From Gammaproteobacteria bacterium (GTDB lineage Bacteria; Pseudomonadota; Gammaproteobacteria; SZUA-229): a stretch of DNA of 34,334 nucleotides. The notes beneath the pieces were generated by a model, which did no database searches, was not told where the DNA came from, and saw only the letters and a program-made list of their open reading frames with translations. This document shows positions 22,654 through 31,677 of the stretch, one piece after another. A program made the translations under genes and the position numbers. Position 1 is the stretch's first letter, and every line of letters begins with the position of its first letter. The DNA lies in assembly GCA_003229115.1 (NCBI GenBank), contig QIHT01000075.1, forward strand, positions 1-34,334, read 5' to 3'.

Positions 22654-23124
22654 TCACATGTGTCGACTAAACTCACCGTGGGACACGTTGCCCATTAGCG
22701 CTCTAAAATCCTTGCCGGTTACATGCACCAGATCAGTATGATCGCCCGCTTCAAAATAAATATCCTGGCACTCATTCAGATGGTCATCAAAAATCACTTC
22801 GATGTTGTAGGCTTTTCCAATGGGAGGCACCGCGCCTACGCTACAATCCGCAAACAATTCGTGCAAATCTTTCTCGTCTGCCAGTGATAAATATCTTTGA
22901 TATTTTTTTCTCAACTTTCCGAGCTGTACATGATGAGTCGCCGGTATGACAGCCATGATGTAGCCATCTCCATCGTGAAGCACAACACCTTTGGCAAGTT
23001 CCTCACCCGAAACATGCGCGCCCTCAGCCGTCCTCAGACTTGTCACCGAATAGGGGTGTTCAATGAGATCGTATCTCACACCTTCAGTTTCAAGGTAATC
23101 TTTTAACGTAATCGCAATAGCCAT
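22654..23124 (-). CDS. YbaK/aminoacyl-tRNA deacylase domain protein (copy 2)
   Basis: This 156-residue paralogue of copy 1 has the same landmarks: ELAKGVVLHDGDGYIMAVIP, HVQLGKLRKKYQRYL, CSVGAVPPIGKAYNIEV and EAGDHTDLVHV. The ATG at 23124 is chosen because AGGAGGG (23131-23137) lies six bases before it; an in-frame TTG at 23130 is less likely. The two copies differ in many surface positions, so specialisation for different mischarged tRNAs or thioester substrates is possible. The 231 bases upstream, to apeB, show no gene. Confidence 0.85.
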   Translation of the reverse strand: MAIAITLKDYLETEGVRYDLIEHPYSVTSLRTAEGAHVSGEELAKGVVLHDGDGYIMAVIPATHHVQLGKLRKKYQRYLSLADEKDLHELFADCSVGAVPPIGKAYNIEVIFDDHLNECQDIYFEAGDHTDLVHVTGKDFRALMGNVSHGEFSRHM

Positions 23125-23355
23125 GACCAACCCTCCTTAACTGATTAACCACTCTCTGGGCTTTAAATTCGTTCGGAAACAGAAACAATAGTCTTCGTAA
23201 CATGAGCCACCCCCCCAGCAGACCTGGCACAGAACCCGGAAGCTGACATCCCTGCATCTGAACCAGCCACAACGCCACGTCACAACTACAAGAATAAGAA
23301 TCCGCGTTTCGAAGTCAACACTTTCCTTTAGTGATTTTGATCATCGGACTGTAAG

Positions 23356-24642
23356 CTATTGAAAGTACTCACGCAGGGCGCGATAGAGATAATAACCGTC
23401 CCAGCGCCCGGCCAGCTCCCTGATGGAATGCATGGCAAATGTAGGCACACCCACATCCAGTGTGCGTACCCCGATTTCACTGGCGGTGATTGGCCCGATG
23501 GTGCTACCGCAGGCCATGTCTGTTCTCACCACGAATGACTGTACCGGCACATCCGCCTCATCGCAGATGATACGAAATGCTGCACTGGTTTCACTGTTGC
23601 TGGCATAACGTTGACTGGCATTGACCTTGATGACAGGCCCCTGATTGAGGATTGGGCCATGATTAGCGTCATGCTTATCTGCATAGTTCGGGTGTACGCC
23701 ATGCGCATTATCGGCTGAAATCAGCATCGACTGGTCGATCGTGCGCGCCAGTTCTTCGGGCGTTATGCATAAACGTTCGAGCACTGAACGTAAAAACTGC
23801 CCCTGTGCCCCGGCCGCTGACATGCTGCCAACTTCTTCATGGTCATTACAGACCAGCAAACAATTCTGTTTTTCACTGGCTTTCAACAAACTCATCAAAC
23901 CTGTGTAACAACTCAGTAAATTATCCAGACGTGCGCTGGCAATAAAATCCTGGTGCAAACCAATCACTGCGGGAGGCTGTACATCGTAAAAACTCAACTC
24001 GTAGTCCAGAACTTTTTCTACTGATAAATCCGGCTGCTGTTTGCGTAAAAGGTGTAGCAACATTTCACGGAAATCCGGAGCATCGGTATTGTCGTTCGGC
24101 ATCTTCATCAAGATGGGCGGGATGTGTTTTTGTTTGTTAACCGTATGTTTCTCGTTCGCTTTGCGATCAAGGTGAATAGCCAGACTCGGAATCACCGCAA
24201 CCGGTTTTTTAAAATCGATAAGTGCGTTGCTCACTTCTCCGTTTTTGGTAACATAACTCACCCTGCCGGCCAGTGAAAGATCACGATCAAACCACGGATT
24301 AAGTAACGCACCACCGTACACTTCCACACCCAACTGTAAATAGGATTCTTTAATGATTTCCGGATTGGGTTTTACTTTCAGACAAGGGCTGTCGGTATGC
24401 GCGCCGACCATGCGTAAACCTTTTTCAACCAGACTGCCGCCTAAAGTAAAAGCAATAATGGAAGAATCATTACGTGTTACATAATATTTTCCGGGATTCG
24501 AACATTGCCATGCATCTGCTTCCCTGAGTTGTTGAAAGCCTGCATCATCAAGTATCGATGACATCTGCTCAACCGCATGAAAAGGCGTGGGTGATGATTG
24601 TATAAAGCTCAACAAACCATCAACAAATTCTGAATCTTGCAT
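23356..24642 (-). CDS. apeB: M18 family aminopeptidase
   Basis: This 428-residue protein matches the M18 (aspartyl/DAP) aminopeptidases, cytosolic tetrahedral zinc enzymes that remove N-terminal acidic and other residues. Motifs in order: GAHTDSP (zinc ligand H82), RLDNLLSCY (bridging Asp), NDHEEVGS (catalytic Glu and ligand Glu), [12 protein letters not shown], and the C-terminal [14 protein letters not shown] (last zinc His). It has the usual length. No operon partner is obvious; a PDC sensor gene ends 69 bases beyond its own start on the same strand. Confidence 0.95.
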   Translation of the reverse strand: MQDSEFVDGLLSFIQSSPTPFHAVEQMSSILDDAGFQQLREADAWQCSNPGKYYVTRNDSSIIAFTLGGSLVEKGLRMVGAHTDSPCLKVKPNPEIIKESYLQLGVEVYGGALLNPWFDRDLSLAGRVSYVTKNGEVSNALIDFKKPVAVIPSLAIHLDRKANEKHTVNKQKHIPPILMKMPNDNTDAPDFREMLLHLLRKQQPDLSVEKVLDYELSFYDVQPPAVIGLHQDFIASARLDNLLSCYTGLMSLLKASEKQNCLLVCNDHEEVGSMSAAGAQGQFLRSVLERLCITPEELARTIDQSMLISADNAHGVHPNYADKHDANHGPILNQGPVIKVNASQRYASNSETSAAFRIICDEADVPVQSFVVRTDMACGSTIGPITASEIGVRTLDVGVPTFAMHSIRELAGRWDGYYLYRALREYFQ

Positions 24643-24683
24643 AGCTACCTCAAATATATTTCACCGTCATTGCGAACCATAAG

Positions 24684-24706
24684 TTGGCGGACAATGCCCG
24701 CCCTAC
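24684..24706. repeat. Single arm of the GTAGGGCGGGC palindrome
   Basis: TGGCGGACAATGCCCGCCCTAC is a short imperfect palindrome matching the arms of the element at 31257-31326. Here only one arm is present, between apeB and the PDC sensor gene. Confidence 0.7.
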
Positions 24707-24710
24707 GAAA

Positions 24711-25661
24711 CTAACCGCCAAACCAGAACATCATATTCTTTTCAAGAAATTCGTCATAACTCATGTAGTGTGAACCATCACATGAAAAATTTAGCCCTAC
24801 CATGCCATTTACCACATTCAGTGAAGCCGCGCGTAAATATATCGTTTCATCGGCAAAGCGCAATGCTTTGAACTGCTGAAAAATCAGGCTGATTTTTTCT
24901 GGCTCGACGATAGCCTTCTCAAAATATGCCTGGTGACGAAATGCCAGACAAATGTCGGGGTCACTAAGTTCATCGAAATTCAAAATTTGATAAACAAACG
25001 GATTTTCAACTCGCCAGAGAGTGGCGCGACTACTGGAAAAATGCAACTTGGCATGGAACACACCCTGAACCAGTATCAACTCTTCCACCAGGCTAAGCAC
25101 ATCATCAATCTGTGCATCCATCGCACTTTCTATGCGCTGTTGTGAAAACAATCCGCTGCGAATTGCCGGATCACCTTTTACCTGTAACCAGTTTTTTTCA
25201 TCTTTGTATTCTGTCGTAGTTTGAGGAAGTTCTCGCAAATCAAAATCAGCACCTAAGTAGCCAATGGCTTTGCCATCAACGTTATAGATAGTCTTAACAG
25301 CAGTTAAAGAAGGACGTTTACTATTGCGACTAATATAAGCTTCAGATAAATAATAATCATCACCTTTCAAAGCACGTTGCAAATAAGGTCTTGCAGCGCG
25401 GTCGCGCCCAATCTGACCTGACTTAAAACCTGTGCAGGTAACATCTTCTGTTATCTGACGACCTGCTTTATCGACAACCCAGAGATATTTACAAAACTCG
25501 GCTTTTTCCATTTCTCCAGTAAGAAGAGCTTCCAGAGCCTGGCGGTTATCCATTATATCGGCACAGGCTTTTGCCAGTTCAGACATTGACTCGGATAATA
25601 ATGCCGTTAGCATTTCCCGTTGCTTGCTTACCGTTTTTTGTAATGTCGTTTCGTTAACCAT
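24711..25661 (-). CDS. PDC/Cache sensor-domain protein without membrane or output domain
   Basis: This 316-residue protein has an N-terminal helical segment (residues 1-50), then a PDC/Cache-like fold: LWVVDKAGRQITEDV, RDRAARPYLQRALKGDDYYLSEAYISR, RPSLTAVKTIYNVDGKAIGYLGADFDLREL (about 62-145). The remainder (about 165-316) includes LHFSSSRATLWRVENPFVYQ and a conserved-looking end, FLEKNMMFWFGG. Cache domains usually sit in the periplasm of receptors and bind small ligands. Here there is no signal peptide, membrane helix, HAMP, kinase or GGDEF domain, so it is probably cytosolic. Signal and partner are unknown. Confidence 0.7.
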   Translation of the reverse strand: MVNETTLQKTVSKQREMLTALLSESMSELAKACADIMDNRQALEALLTGEMEKAEFCKYLWVVDKAGRQITEDVTCTGFKSGQIGRDRAARPYLQRALKGDDYYLSEAYISRNSKRPSLTAVKTIYNVDGKAIGYLGADFDLRELPQTTTEYKDEKNWLQVKGDPAIRSGLFSQQRIESAMDAQIDDVLSLVEELILVQGVFHAKLHFSSSRATLWRVENPFVYQILNFDELSDPDICLAFRHQAYFEKAIVEPEKISLIFQQFKALRFADETIYLRAASLNVVNGMVGLNFSCDGSHYMSYDEFLEKNMMFWFGG

Positions 25662-25746
25662 CGATTGTTTTCACTGTTAAATGTAAATCATCTTCCTGGT
25701 AATGTGCACATAACTCTGACACAGGATTGCTGGCCTTTTCTGCCTG

Positions 25747-26382
25747 TCAGGATTTAAAGCGAAACCGAGGCAATTTGATATTGTAATAAATTGCCAGCAA
25801 GCGGGATATAAAAATACTGAGTCCAGCAATAATGGCAGCCTGAGTGATATCCAGATTCAATTGCAACAGAGCAATAAATAACAGCGAACCTGCCCACGAT
25901 ACGGTGGCATAAAGCGGACTATGAAATACAATGGGCGGCTCGTTGCATAACACATCACGAAAAATACCTCCCATAATACCGGTCATGACTCCCATAAAAC
26001 TGGCAATCAGCCAGGGCGTACCCACCATCAGTGAAACCAGTGTACCCGCCACGGCAAAAGTTGCTAATCCCGCAGCATCAGGAATCAGGAAAAATTTATG
26101 TGAAATGGTCATCAGGCGTGCCGCAAGAAACACTGCAATCGCACTGCCGAATGAGACCATAAAAAACATCTGGTCTCGAATCCAGAATACTTCCCTGTCC
26201 AGCAACATGTCTCGAAGTGAACCACCACCCAATCCAGTGACAATCGCGATGATAATCACACCAAATAAATCAAATTGCTTGAAGCCCGCTTTAAGTACCG
26301 CTGAGGCCGAAGAGACAATAACAGCGAACAGAGTAATCCAGTACAGATTATCCAGTAAGATTGGAGTTGGGTCTAAAATCAT
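25747..26382 (-). CDS. TRIC family cation channel-like membrane protein (UPF0126)
   Basis: This 211-residue inner-membrane protein has seven likely helices in a duplicated pattern. Each half carries the glycine-rich signature: GLGGGSLRDMLLDREVFW (about residues 49-66) and GIMGGIFRDVLCNEPPIVF (about 134-152). This matches the YadS/YicG (TRIC) family, whose bacterial members form trimeric cation channels. The physiological ion here is not known. It lies in a minus-strand run with other membrane proteins. Confidence 0.9.
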   Translation of the reverse strand: MILDPTPILLDNLYWITLFAVIVSSASAVLKAGFKQFDLFGVIIIAIVTGLGGGSLRDMLLDREVFWIRDQMFFMVSFGSAIAVFLAARLMTISHKFFLIPDAAGLATFAVAGTLVSLMVGTPWLIASFMGVMTGIMGGIFRDVLCNEPPIVFHSPLYATVSWAGSLLFIALLQLNLDITQAAIIAGLSIFISRLLAIYYNIKLPRFRFKS

Positions 26383-26464
26383 GGGCGGTTATTTTCAACA
26401 TGTCCAGCTTCTGAAGACAGTAATGATATTACTACAGGTAAGGCTACCTACGGAAACTGTCAAT

Positions 26465-27199
26465 TCACGACTTGTCTTTTTTCGTTTCCATACGGAATAT
26501 ATCTTCCAATGCCAGTCCGGTCATGCCATGGATCGTGCGCCACAGGTAATAAAAAATAGCCAGCATCATCACCATGGAGGGAATAGCAATCATTGGGTAA
26601 CTGAGCAAAGTCATTTGTCCCAGTTGTTCGTTAAACTCAACGCTGCCTGCCGGGCTTGTCACAATCCAGCGGGCAATAATGTAGTTCATCACCGCCGAGA
26701 ATAAAAAAGTACCCGCCAGCAGGTAAGTAGCATTCATCAGGCGAGCCTCAAACACTGCTGTACTACCATGCTCATCCAGTTTCTGGCTAATCTTGTCAAC
26801 ATTCAAAATTTTTGGGTTGTAGAGCAAGGTTTTTATTAATGGATAACGTGTTTGCGTAGAAACCAGCACGGCCAGCCCAATCAACCCCGGAATCGCCGCT
26901 TCCTTGATGGCTAACCACTGCGTATCCAGTTGCAGTAAACCAATACCACCGGTAAGCAATACGCTGATTAAACCCAACAAAGCAATGAAATTGAATTTTC
27001 TGTACCTGACCAGTTCATATAAACCCCAGCCTATGGGGAAAGCCAGTGCCACGATCAGGGCGCCGGTTGCACCGAGATCATTTTCACCGCTTAATTTCAT
27101 CAGAATAACGGAAGGAATAACAATGCTGAGTAACAGATCAACCAGTGGACGCGGCTTATGCTCAGGCACGTTATGTGAGGGTGCAGCTATTTTTGTCAT
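26465..27199 (-). CDS. VC0807-like integral membrane protein
   Basis: This 244-residue protein has about six membrane segments. The N-terminal half has PSVILMKLSGENDLGATGAL, ALAFPIGWGLYELVRYRKFN and SVLLTGGIGLLQLDTQWLAI, sequences I associate with the VC0807 family of unknown function. A polar stretch (about 125-150, LYNPKILNVDKISQKL) separates these from the last helices. The C-terminal tail is charged (RMETKKDKS). A start at 27199 gives a Pro-rich cytoplasmic leader. The rhodanese lipoprotein gene lies just upstream on the same strand (31-base gap). Confidence 0.7.
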   Translation of the reverse strand: MTKIAAPSHNVPEHKPRPLVDLLLSIVIPSVILMKLSGENDLGATGALIVALAFPIGWGLYELVRYRKFNFIALLGLISVLLTGGIGLLQLDTQWLAIKEAAIPGLIGLAVLVSTQTRYPLIKTLLYNPKILNVDKISQKLDEHGSTAVFEARLMNATYLLAGTFLFSAVMNYIIARWIVTSPAGSVEFNEQLGQMTLLSYPMIAIPSMVMMLAIFYYLWRTIHGMTGLALEDIFRMETKKDKS

Positions 27200-27230
27200 A
27201 CGGTACTCTTATAATATAGTGTTAACACTT

Positions 27231-27638
27231 TTACAAACGCGTGACCGGTTGTCCATCGCGAATCCATTGTTTGATGCCATTACGCACATTATACACCTGA
27301 GAAAACCCCATGTTCTCAACCAGGTGGCGCGCTAACGTGCTGGTGCGACTGCCGGTGCGGCAGATCAGGATGACCGGGTCATGATTGCCCACAGCCGTAG
27401 TGAACTGGCTGATGAAATCGGGCATTAGACGCCCATTGGCATTCACAAAGGTTAATAGCCGACTGCCAGCAACCACACCGGTTTGACGCCATTCCTCGGG
27501 GCGGCGTATATCATACATCGGCACGCCCTGTTCGAGCAGAGTTTTTAACTGCTCATTATCCAGATTATTGTAAGGTGGTTCAGAGCAACCTGATAACATG
27601 AACACCCAGAGTAGAACTCCGGCATTTCGAAAAAACAT
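27231..27638 (-). CDS. Rhodanese-domain lipoprotein
   Basis: This 135-residue protein has a lipoprotein signal with lipobox MLSGC (lipidated C18) and a single rhodanese domain: MYDIRRPEEWRQTGVV, then the active-site loop ICRTGSRTS with C93, and MGFSQVYNVRNGIKQWI. The active loop has the usual six residues (CRTGSR), consistent with sulfurtransferase activity. The signal puts it in the periplasm, attached to a membrane. Given the SGP cluster, handling of periplasmic reduced sulfur is possible but not shown. Confidence 0.85.
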   Translation of the reverse strand: MFFRNAGVLLWVFMLSGCSEPPYNNLDNEQLKTLLEQGVPMYDIRRPEEWRQTGVVAGSRLLTFVNANGRLMPDFISQFTTAVGNHDPVILICRTGSRTSTLARHLVENMGFSQVYNVRNGIKQWIRDGQPVTRL

Positions 27639-27714
27639 GGTGCTTACTCTATGTGAATTAAGTTGTCGATCATGCGCTTGCTCATTCCCCAGTCTACATC
27701 AACGGAAAAACACA

Positions 27715-28941
27715 TCATCGCATGACTTTTTCCTTATTTGAATACTCAATATGGGTAACGTCTGTTGCAAGCATCTGGTAATCAATACTGATGCGCTCCC
27801 CCGCCACCGGACGAAATAGCTTATCAGCAAAAGCCACGTGTTCAGGGTGTTCACGGTAGCTATCAACGACTGCAAGATGGCAGAAACGTACCAGCCATGT
27901 GTATTGATACTCTGCATCATTTTGCACCGCTTCACCAGTGAACACTTCACGCACACCCGGAATGGCAGAGAGTATCCGCCGACCTTCAGCGATCATGGTT
28001 TCTGCCCCGGCTTTACCCACACCATGAACATTGTAGACAATCAGATGCTCCACTGGCATCCAGGCCTGGCAGTGCGACAGTAATTCGTCGGCGCGGCCGG
28101 CAGCACCCCACTGATGCATGCAGCGTTCTACCTCGGTGGCAATTGTGGCGCAAAGATGTTTCACCAGGCCGGTATAACCACTGCCAGTATCTGTTTTAGT
28201 ATTTTCATTAATTTGTTTTGCTGCTGCATCCGACAGCGCCGTGTAATAATTGATTTTAGCTACGCCATTGGCGATTAACTGACGAAACTGATCATCGGAA
28301 AGCCCGGTGCCGCCATGGATGACCAACGGAATACCCAGAACTTCATTGATTTGCTGCAAGCGCTGGAAATCCAGCCTGGGCTCGCCTTTCATACGACCAT
28401 GTACCGTGCCGATGGAAACAGCGAGGAAATCCACACCGCTTTGTTCCACGTAGGCTCCAGCCTGCTCAGGCGTGGTGTAGGCAACTTCGCCGGGATGGCG
28501 CTCTGCATCTTCGCCCTCAACTCCCGGCACATAACCCAGTTCACCTTCCACAGGAACACCGCAGGCATGCGCCATATCAACCACGGCACGCGTCGCCTGA
28601 ATGTTGTCGGATAATGGCTGGCTGGACGCATCAACCATGACCCCGTTACAACCGTACCTGATGGCCGTTACTGCCGACGCCAGACTGCCACCATGATCAA
28701 GATGAATAGCCACCGGCACCGAAGCCCGCCTCGCCGCCGCCTCTACCGCAGGCATAACCAGTTCAAAATCGAAGTATTCAAAGTGAGATTCTGCCAGGCT
28801 CAAAATAACCGGTGCACGACTTCGTTCCGCCGCTGTCATAATTCCCTCCAGGAAATCCAGACTGACCAGATCAAACGCGCCTACCGCGTAACCATGACGA
28901 TAGGCGTGATTGAGCATATCCTTCATATCAACCAATGGCAT
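27715..28941 (-). CDS. Class II fructose-bisphosphate-type aldolase fused to a Dabb domain
   Basis: Residues 1 to about 285 form a class II aldolase barrel: VGAFDLVSLDF, IHLDHGG (H80, D82, H83; zinc and catalytic sites), GVPVEGELG, SIGTVHG (H181), VIHGGTG (H209) and INYYTAL. This family cleaves or joins ketose bisphosphates such as fructose-1,6- or tagatose-1,6-bisphosphate. Residues about 295-395 look like a Dabb (stress-responsive alpha-beta barrel) domain: VEHLIVYNVHG, IPGVREVFTGEAV, YTWLVRFCHLAVVDSYREHP and HVAFADKLFRPVAGER. At 408 residues it is about 100 longer than a plain aldolase. The domain's role here is unknown. Confidence 0.85.
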   Translation of the reverse strand: MPLVDMKDMLNHAYRHGYAVGAFDLVSLDFLEGIMTAAERSRAPVILSLAESHFEYFDFELVMPAVEAAARRASVPVAIHLDHGGSLASAVTAIRYGCNGVMVDASSQPLSDNIQATRAVVDMAHACGVPVEGELGYVPGVEGEDAERHPGEVAYTTPEQAGAYVEQSGVDFLAVSIGTVHGRMKGEPRLDFQRLQQINEVLGIPLVIHGGTGLSDDQFRQLIANGVAKINYYTALSDAAAKQINENTKTDTGSGYTGLVKHLCATIATEVERCMHQWGAAGRADELLSHCQAWMPVEHLIVYNVHGVGKAGAETMIAEGRRILSAIPGVREVFTGEAVQNDAEYQYTWLVRFCHLAVVDSYREHPEHVAFADKLFRPVAGERISIDYQMLATDVTHIEYSNKEKVMR

Positions 28942-28969
28942 CGTAACTTACCTTATGAAATAGCTGGAG

Positions 28970-29635
28970 CTACTCACTATTGTTAAACGCACCCAGTAGA
29001 TGCAACAGGCTGGTAAACAGGTTGAAAATGGAAACAAACAGAGTGACGGTTGCCATAATGTAATTGGTTTCGCCACCGTGAATAATCGCACTGGTCTGAT
29101 ACAGAATCAGGCCCGCCATCAGCAGTACGAACATGGAAGAAACCGCCAGTGACAAGGCAGGCATCTCAAATAATACCGCGCCCAGTCCCGCCATGAAGGC
29201 CACCAGAATACCCGCCATCAGGAAACCACCCATGAAGCTGAAATCCTTACGACTGGTCAGTGCGTAACCCGAGAGACCGAGGAAGATGGCACCCGTACCA
29301 CCCATCGCTGTCATGACTATCTGACTACCATTGGGCAATGCCAGGTAACTGTTAAGAATCGGCCCCAGGGTGTAACCCATAAAACCGGTGAGAGCGAACA
29401 CAAAAACCAGCCCCAGGCTGCTGTTGCGAAATTTGCTGGTGGCGAACAACAGGCCAAAATACCCTGCAAAGGTAAATAATAAGCCCGGATGAGGCAGGTT
29501 CAGTGTCATCGACGCACCCGCTGTCAGCGCACTAAATAGCAAAGTCATGGAGAGCAAGGTATAAGTATTGCGAATGACCTTGTTGGTCGCGAGCGCCGCG
29601 ACCTGACTCTGTTTGAGTGTAAATGTATTGTTCAT
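28970..29635 (-). CDS. Bax inhibitor-1 / YccA family membrane protein
   Basis: This 221-residue protein has seven hydrophobic helices and the BI-1 pattern: VIRNTYTLLSMTLLFSALTA, GLLFATSKFRNSSLGLVFVF, TAMGGTGAIFLGLSGYALTS, and a C-terminal ILYQTSAIIHGGETNYIMAT followed by LFVSIFNLFTSLLHLLG. The paired acidic/His positions near the end match the family pore region. In E. coli YccA is a substrate and modulator of the FtsH protease. A short Thr/Gln-rich N-terminus precedes the first helix. Confidence 0.92.
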   Translation of the reverse strand: MNNTFTLKQSQVAALATNKVIRNTYTLLSMTLLFSALTAGASMTLNLPHPGLLFTFAGYFGLLFATSKFRNSSLGLVFVFALTGFMGYTLGPILNSYLALPNGSQIVMTAMGGTGAIFLGLSGYALTSRKDFSFMGGFLMAGILVAFMAGLGAVLFEMPALSLAVSSMFVLLMAGLILYQTSAIIHGGETNYIMATVTLFVSIFNLFTSLLHLLGAFNNSE

Positions 29636-29665
29636 AATGATATCTCTATTGAATGTGTAAAAACG

Positions 29666-30019
29666 CTAGTCTGAAAAATGTACAGCCGATTCCATCGAAT
29701 GTTTTCGTCTAAGCTGAGACTGCTGGCGGCCAAGCTTGCGCACCAGTGTGCGCCTTGCGCGATCAACCGCACGATCAATGGCAACGTACAAATCAACCTC
29801 GGTATCTTCGATCACCACATCGGGCAAACCGGCCAACACTATTTGCAGGTGGCAATGCATATCTGCACCACCACGCGGGCCGTTGATGTCCGATAAGCGC
29901 ATGACAACCCGTTGTATATGCTCATCAAAACAAGTCAGTGCAAAACGCAGGCGTCTTTCCGCATGGTTGCGTAAAGCCTCAGTCAGGGAAAAATGTCGGG
30001 TCTGTATGTCGATCTGCAT
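29666..30019 (-). CDS. HPF/RaiA-type ribosome-associated protein
   Basis: This 117-residue protein has the beta-alpha-beta-beta-beta-alpha pattern of the short ribosome-hibernation family: MQIDIQTRHFSLTEALRNHA, RVVMRLSDINGPRGGADMHC, DVVIEDTEVDLYVAIDRAVD and RTLVRKLGRQ. These proteins bind the 30S decoding region during stress and stationary phase. It lacks the long C-terminal dimerisation domain of long HPF. The divergent nhaR gene lies 122 bases away. Confidence 0.87.
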   Translation of the reverse strand: MQIDIQTRHFSLTEALRNHAERRLRFALTCFDEHIQRVVMRLSDINGPRGGADMHCHLQIVLAGLPDVVIEDTEVDLYVAIDRAVDRARRTLVRKLGRQQSQLRRKHSMESAVHFSD

Positions 30020-30141
30020 AAGTTTCTCCTTTAGGTCGCATTTTGTGTTTAATGGACAAACATAGTAGGAAGGTATGATTATCTTGAAAAGTCGATTATT
30101 ATTGACTTATTATTCGATTTTTTCGAACTATTGGAAAACTT

Positions 30142-31041
30142 ATGGTTAACTACAAACACCTGCGTTACTTCTGGGCGGTAGCCAGAGAAGGCGGCGTAGC
30201 CCGGGCTAGCGAATACCTGCACCTGACACCACAAACCATCAGCGGGCAACTGAGTTTGCTGGAAGAACAGCTTGGTACAGCACTGTTCAACCGGGTCGGA
30301 CGCAATCTGGAAATTACCGAGACGGGACGACTGGTGCTGAGTTATGCCGAGGAGATCTTCTCACTGGGAGGCGAACTGGAAGAAGTCATCCATCAACTAC
30401 CGGAAAGCCTCCCCCAGCTTTTCAGGGTCGGCGTGGTTGATGTATTACCCAAGTCCATAGCGCACCGCATTCTGGAACCCGCACTAAAACTGCCGGAACC
30501 CGTGCGCATGATCTGCCGCGAGGCCAGTCTCGATACGCTACTGGCAGAACTGGCCGTACACCGCCTTGACCTGGTGCTGGCTGACCGCCCTATTCCAGCT
30601 ACAGTGAGTACACGCGGTTTCAGTCACAAGCTTGGCGAATGCGGAATCAGCTTTTTTGCCACAGAAAAACTGAAAAAAAAATTAGACGGTAATTTCCCCG
30701 CCTGCCTCGACGGTGCACCACTATTGTTACCAGGTAGTGGCACCCAACTGCGTTCGGGCATTGATCAGTGGCTTACTAAACATCGCATTCATCCACGAAT
30801 AACTGCCGAGTTTGATGATAGCGCTCTGATGAAAGTATTTGGAGCCGCAGGTGCAGGAATTTTCATTGCGCCTACCGCCATAGAAGTGGAAGTGGAGCGA
30901 CAGCACCAGGTAACAGCTATTGGCAAAACCGATAAGGTGAAAGAGCATTTTTATGCCATCTCCATCGAACGCCGGGTTAGGCATCCGGTAGTTTCTGCCG
31001 TGATGGAGTCCGCCCGTGAAACTTTGTTTGCGAATGTTTAA
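30142..31041 (+). CDS. nhaR: LysR-family regulator NhaR
   Basis: This 299-residue regulator has the LysR winged helix at the N-terminus (residues 5-63, YKHLRYFWAVAREGGVARAS and LTPQTISGQLSLLEEQLG) and the effector domain after that. It aligns well with E. coli NhaR through VGVVDVLPKSIAHRIL, LDLVLADRPIP, GECGISFFAT, FPACLDGAPLLLPG and FDDSALMKVFGAAGAGIFIAPT. NhaR activates the Na/H antiporter gene nhaA in response to Na and pH; no nhaA is in this window. A divergent promoter with raiA is probable, as is usual for LysR genes. Confidence 0.92.
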   Translation: MVNYKHLRYFWAVAREGGVARASEYLHLTPQTISGQLSLLEEQLGTALFNRVGRNLEITETGRLVLSYAEEIFSLGGELEEVIHQLPESLPQLFRVGVVDVLPKSIAHRILEPALKLPEPVRMICREASLDTLLAELAVHRLDLVLADRPIPATVSTRGFSHKLGECGISFFATEKLKKKLDGNFPACLDGAPLLLPGSGTQLRSGIDQWLTKHRIHPRITAEFDDSALMKVFGAAGAGIFIAPTAIEVEVERQHQVTAIGKTDKVKEHFYAISIERRVRHPVVSAVMESARETLFANV

Positions 31042-31076
31042 TCAGCTTTACCAACGATCAAAAATTAAAAGCTTTT

Positions 31077-31652
31077 TAGCCGCGAACAACGCAAAAGGCG
31101 CGAAGAAAAACAAAACATCTTTGTTGGCCGGAATATGTAATGGCGCTTTCAGTTTCTGGTTCCCACGGTCTTCCGTGGGAGCCTGGGCCCGGTTCGCAAA
31201 CTATGCATTCCCACGCAGGAGCGTGGGAATGAGGTAAGACGCGAAGAAAAGTTTTGTAGGGCGGGCATTGCCCGCCAGCTTACAGTGTGGCATTAACAGG
31301 GTAAACGGTGGGCAATGCCCACCCTACGAAGCTTTAAGGGCACCTCTATTAATTGCTTGTGCCGCGAAGGACGCAAAAGGCGCAAAGAAAAGCAAAACAT
31401 CTTTGTAGGCTGGAATAAGCGATAGCGTTTCCGGCAACCCAGAGCAAACCAGCAATTGTAATAAACCATCCCGCCGCAAGCGGGCGGGGTATTAATTGTA
31501 GGTGCGAATTCATTCGCACAATGCTGCCAATATTCACGCACATCGTGCGAATGAATTCGCACCTACAGAATACGTGGCAAGCCACGGGGAATGACACCCA
31601 CAGTGATTCAAAAAAAATATTCTTTGCGCATTTTGCGTCCTTCGCGGCAAAT
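31077..31652. repeat. Block of nested and tandem palindromes
   Basis: The gap between nhaR and the NAD-kinase-like gene is filled by repeats. Outer arms GCCGCGAACAACGCAAAAGG (from 31079) and the complement of GCCGCGAAGGACGCAAAATG (ending about 31650) enclose the block. A direct copy of the left arm and its neighbour recurs at 31361-31436. Inside are CCCACG/CGTGGG hairpins (31160-31231), GTAGGGCGGGCATTGCC arms (31257-31326) and GTAGGTGCGAATTCATTCGC arms (31499-31566). I see no credible gene here. Confidence 0.9.
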
Positions 31653-31677
31653 AACGGTTTTTGTTAATTGAGACGCC

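Noticed and set aside
31077-31652. CRISPR array
   Set aside because: The repeats are palindromes of several families with irregular spacing and no unit of constant repeat plus spacer; no cas genes are present.
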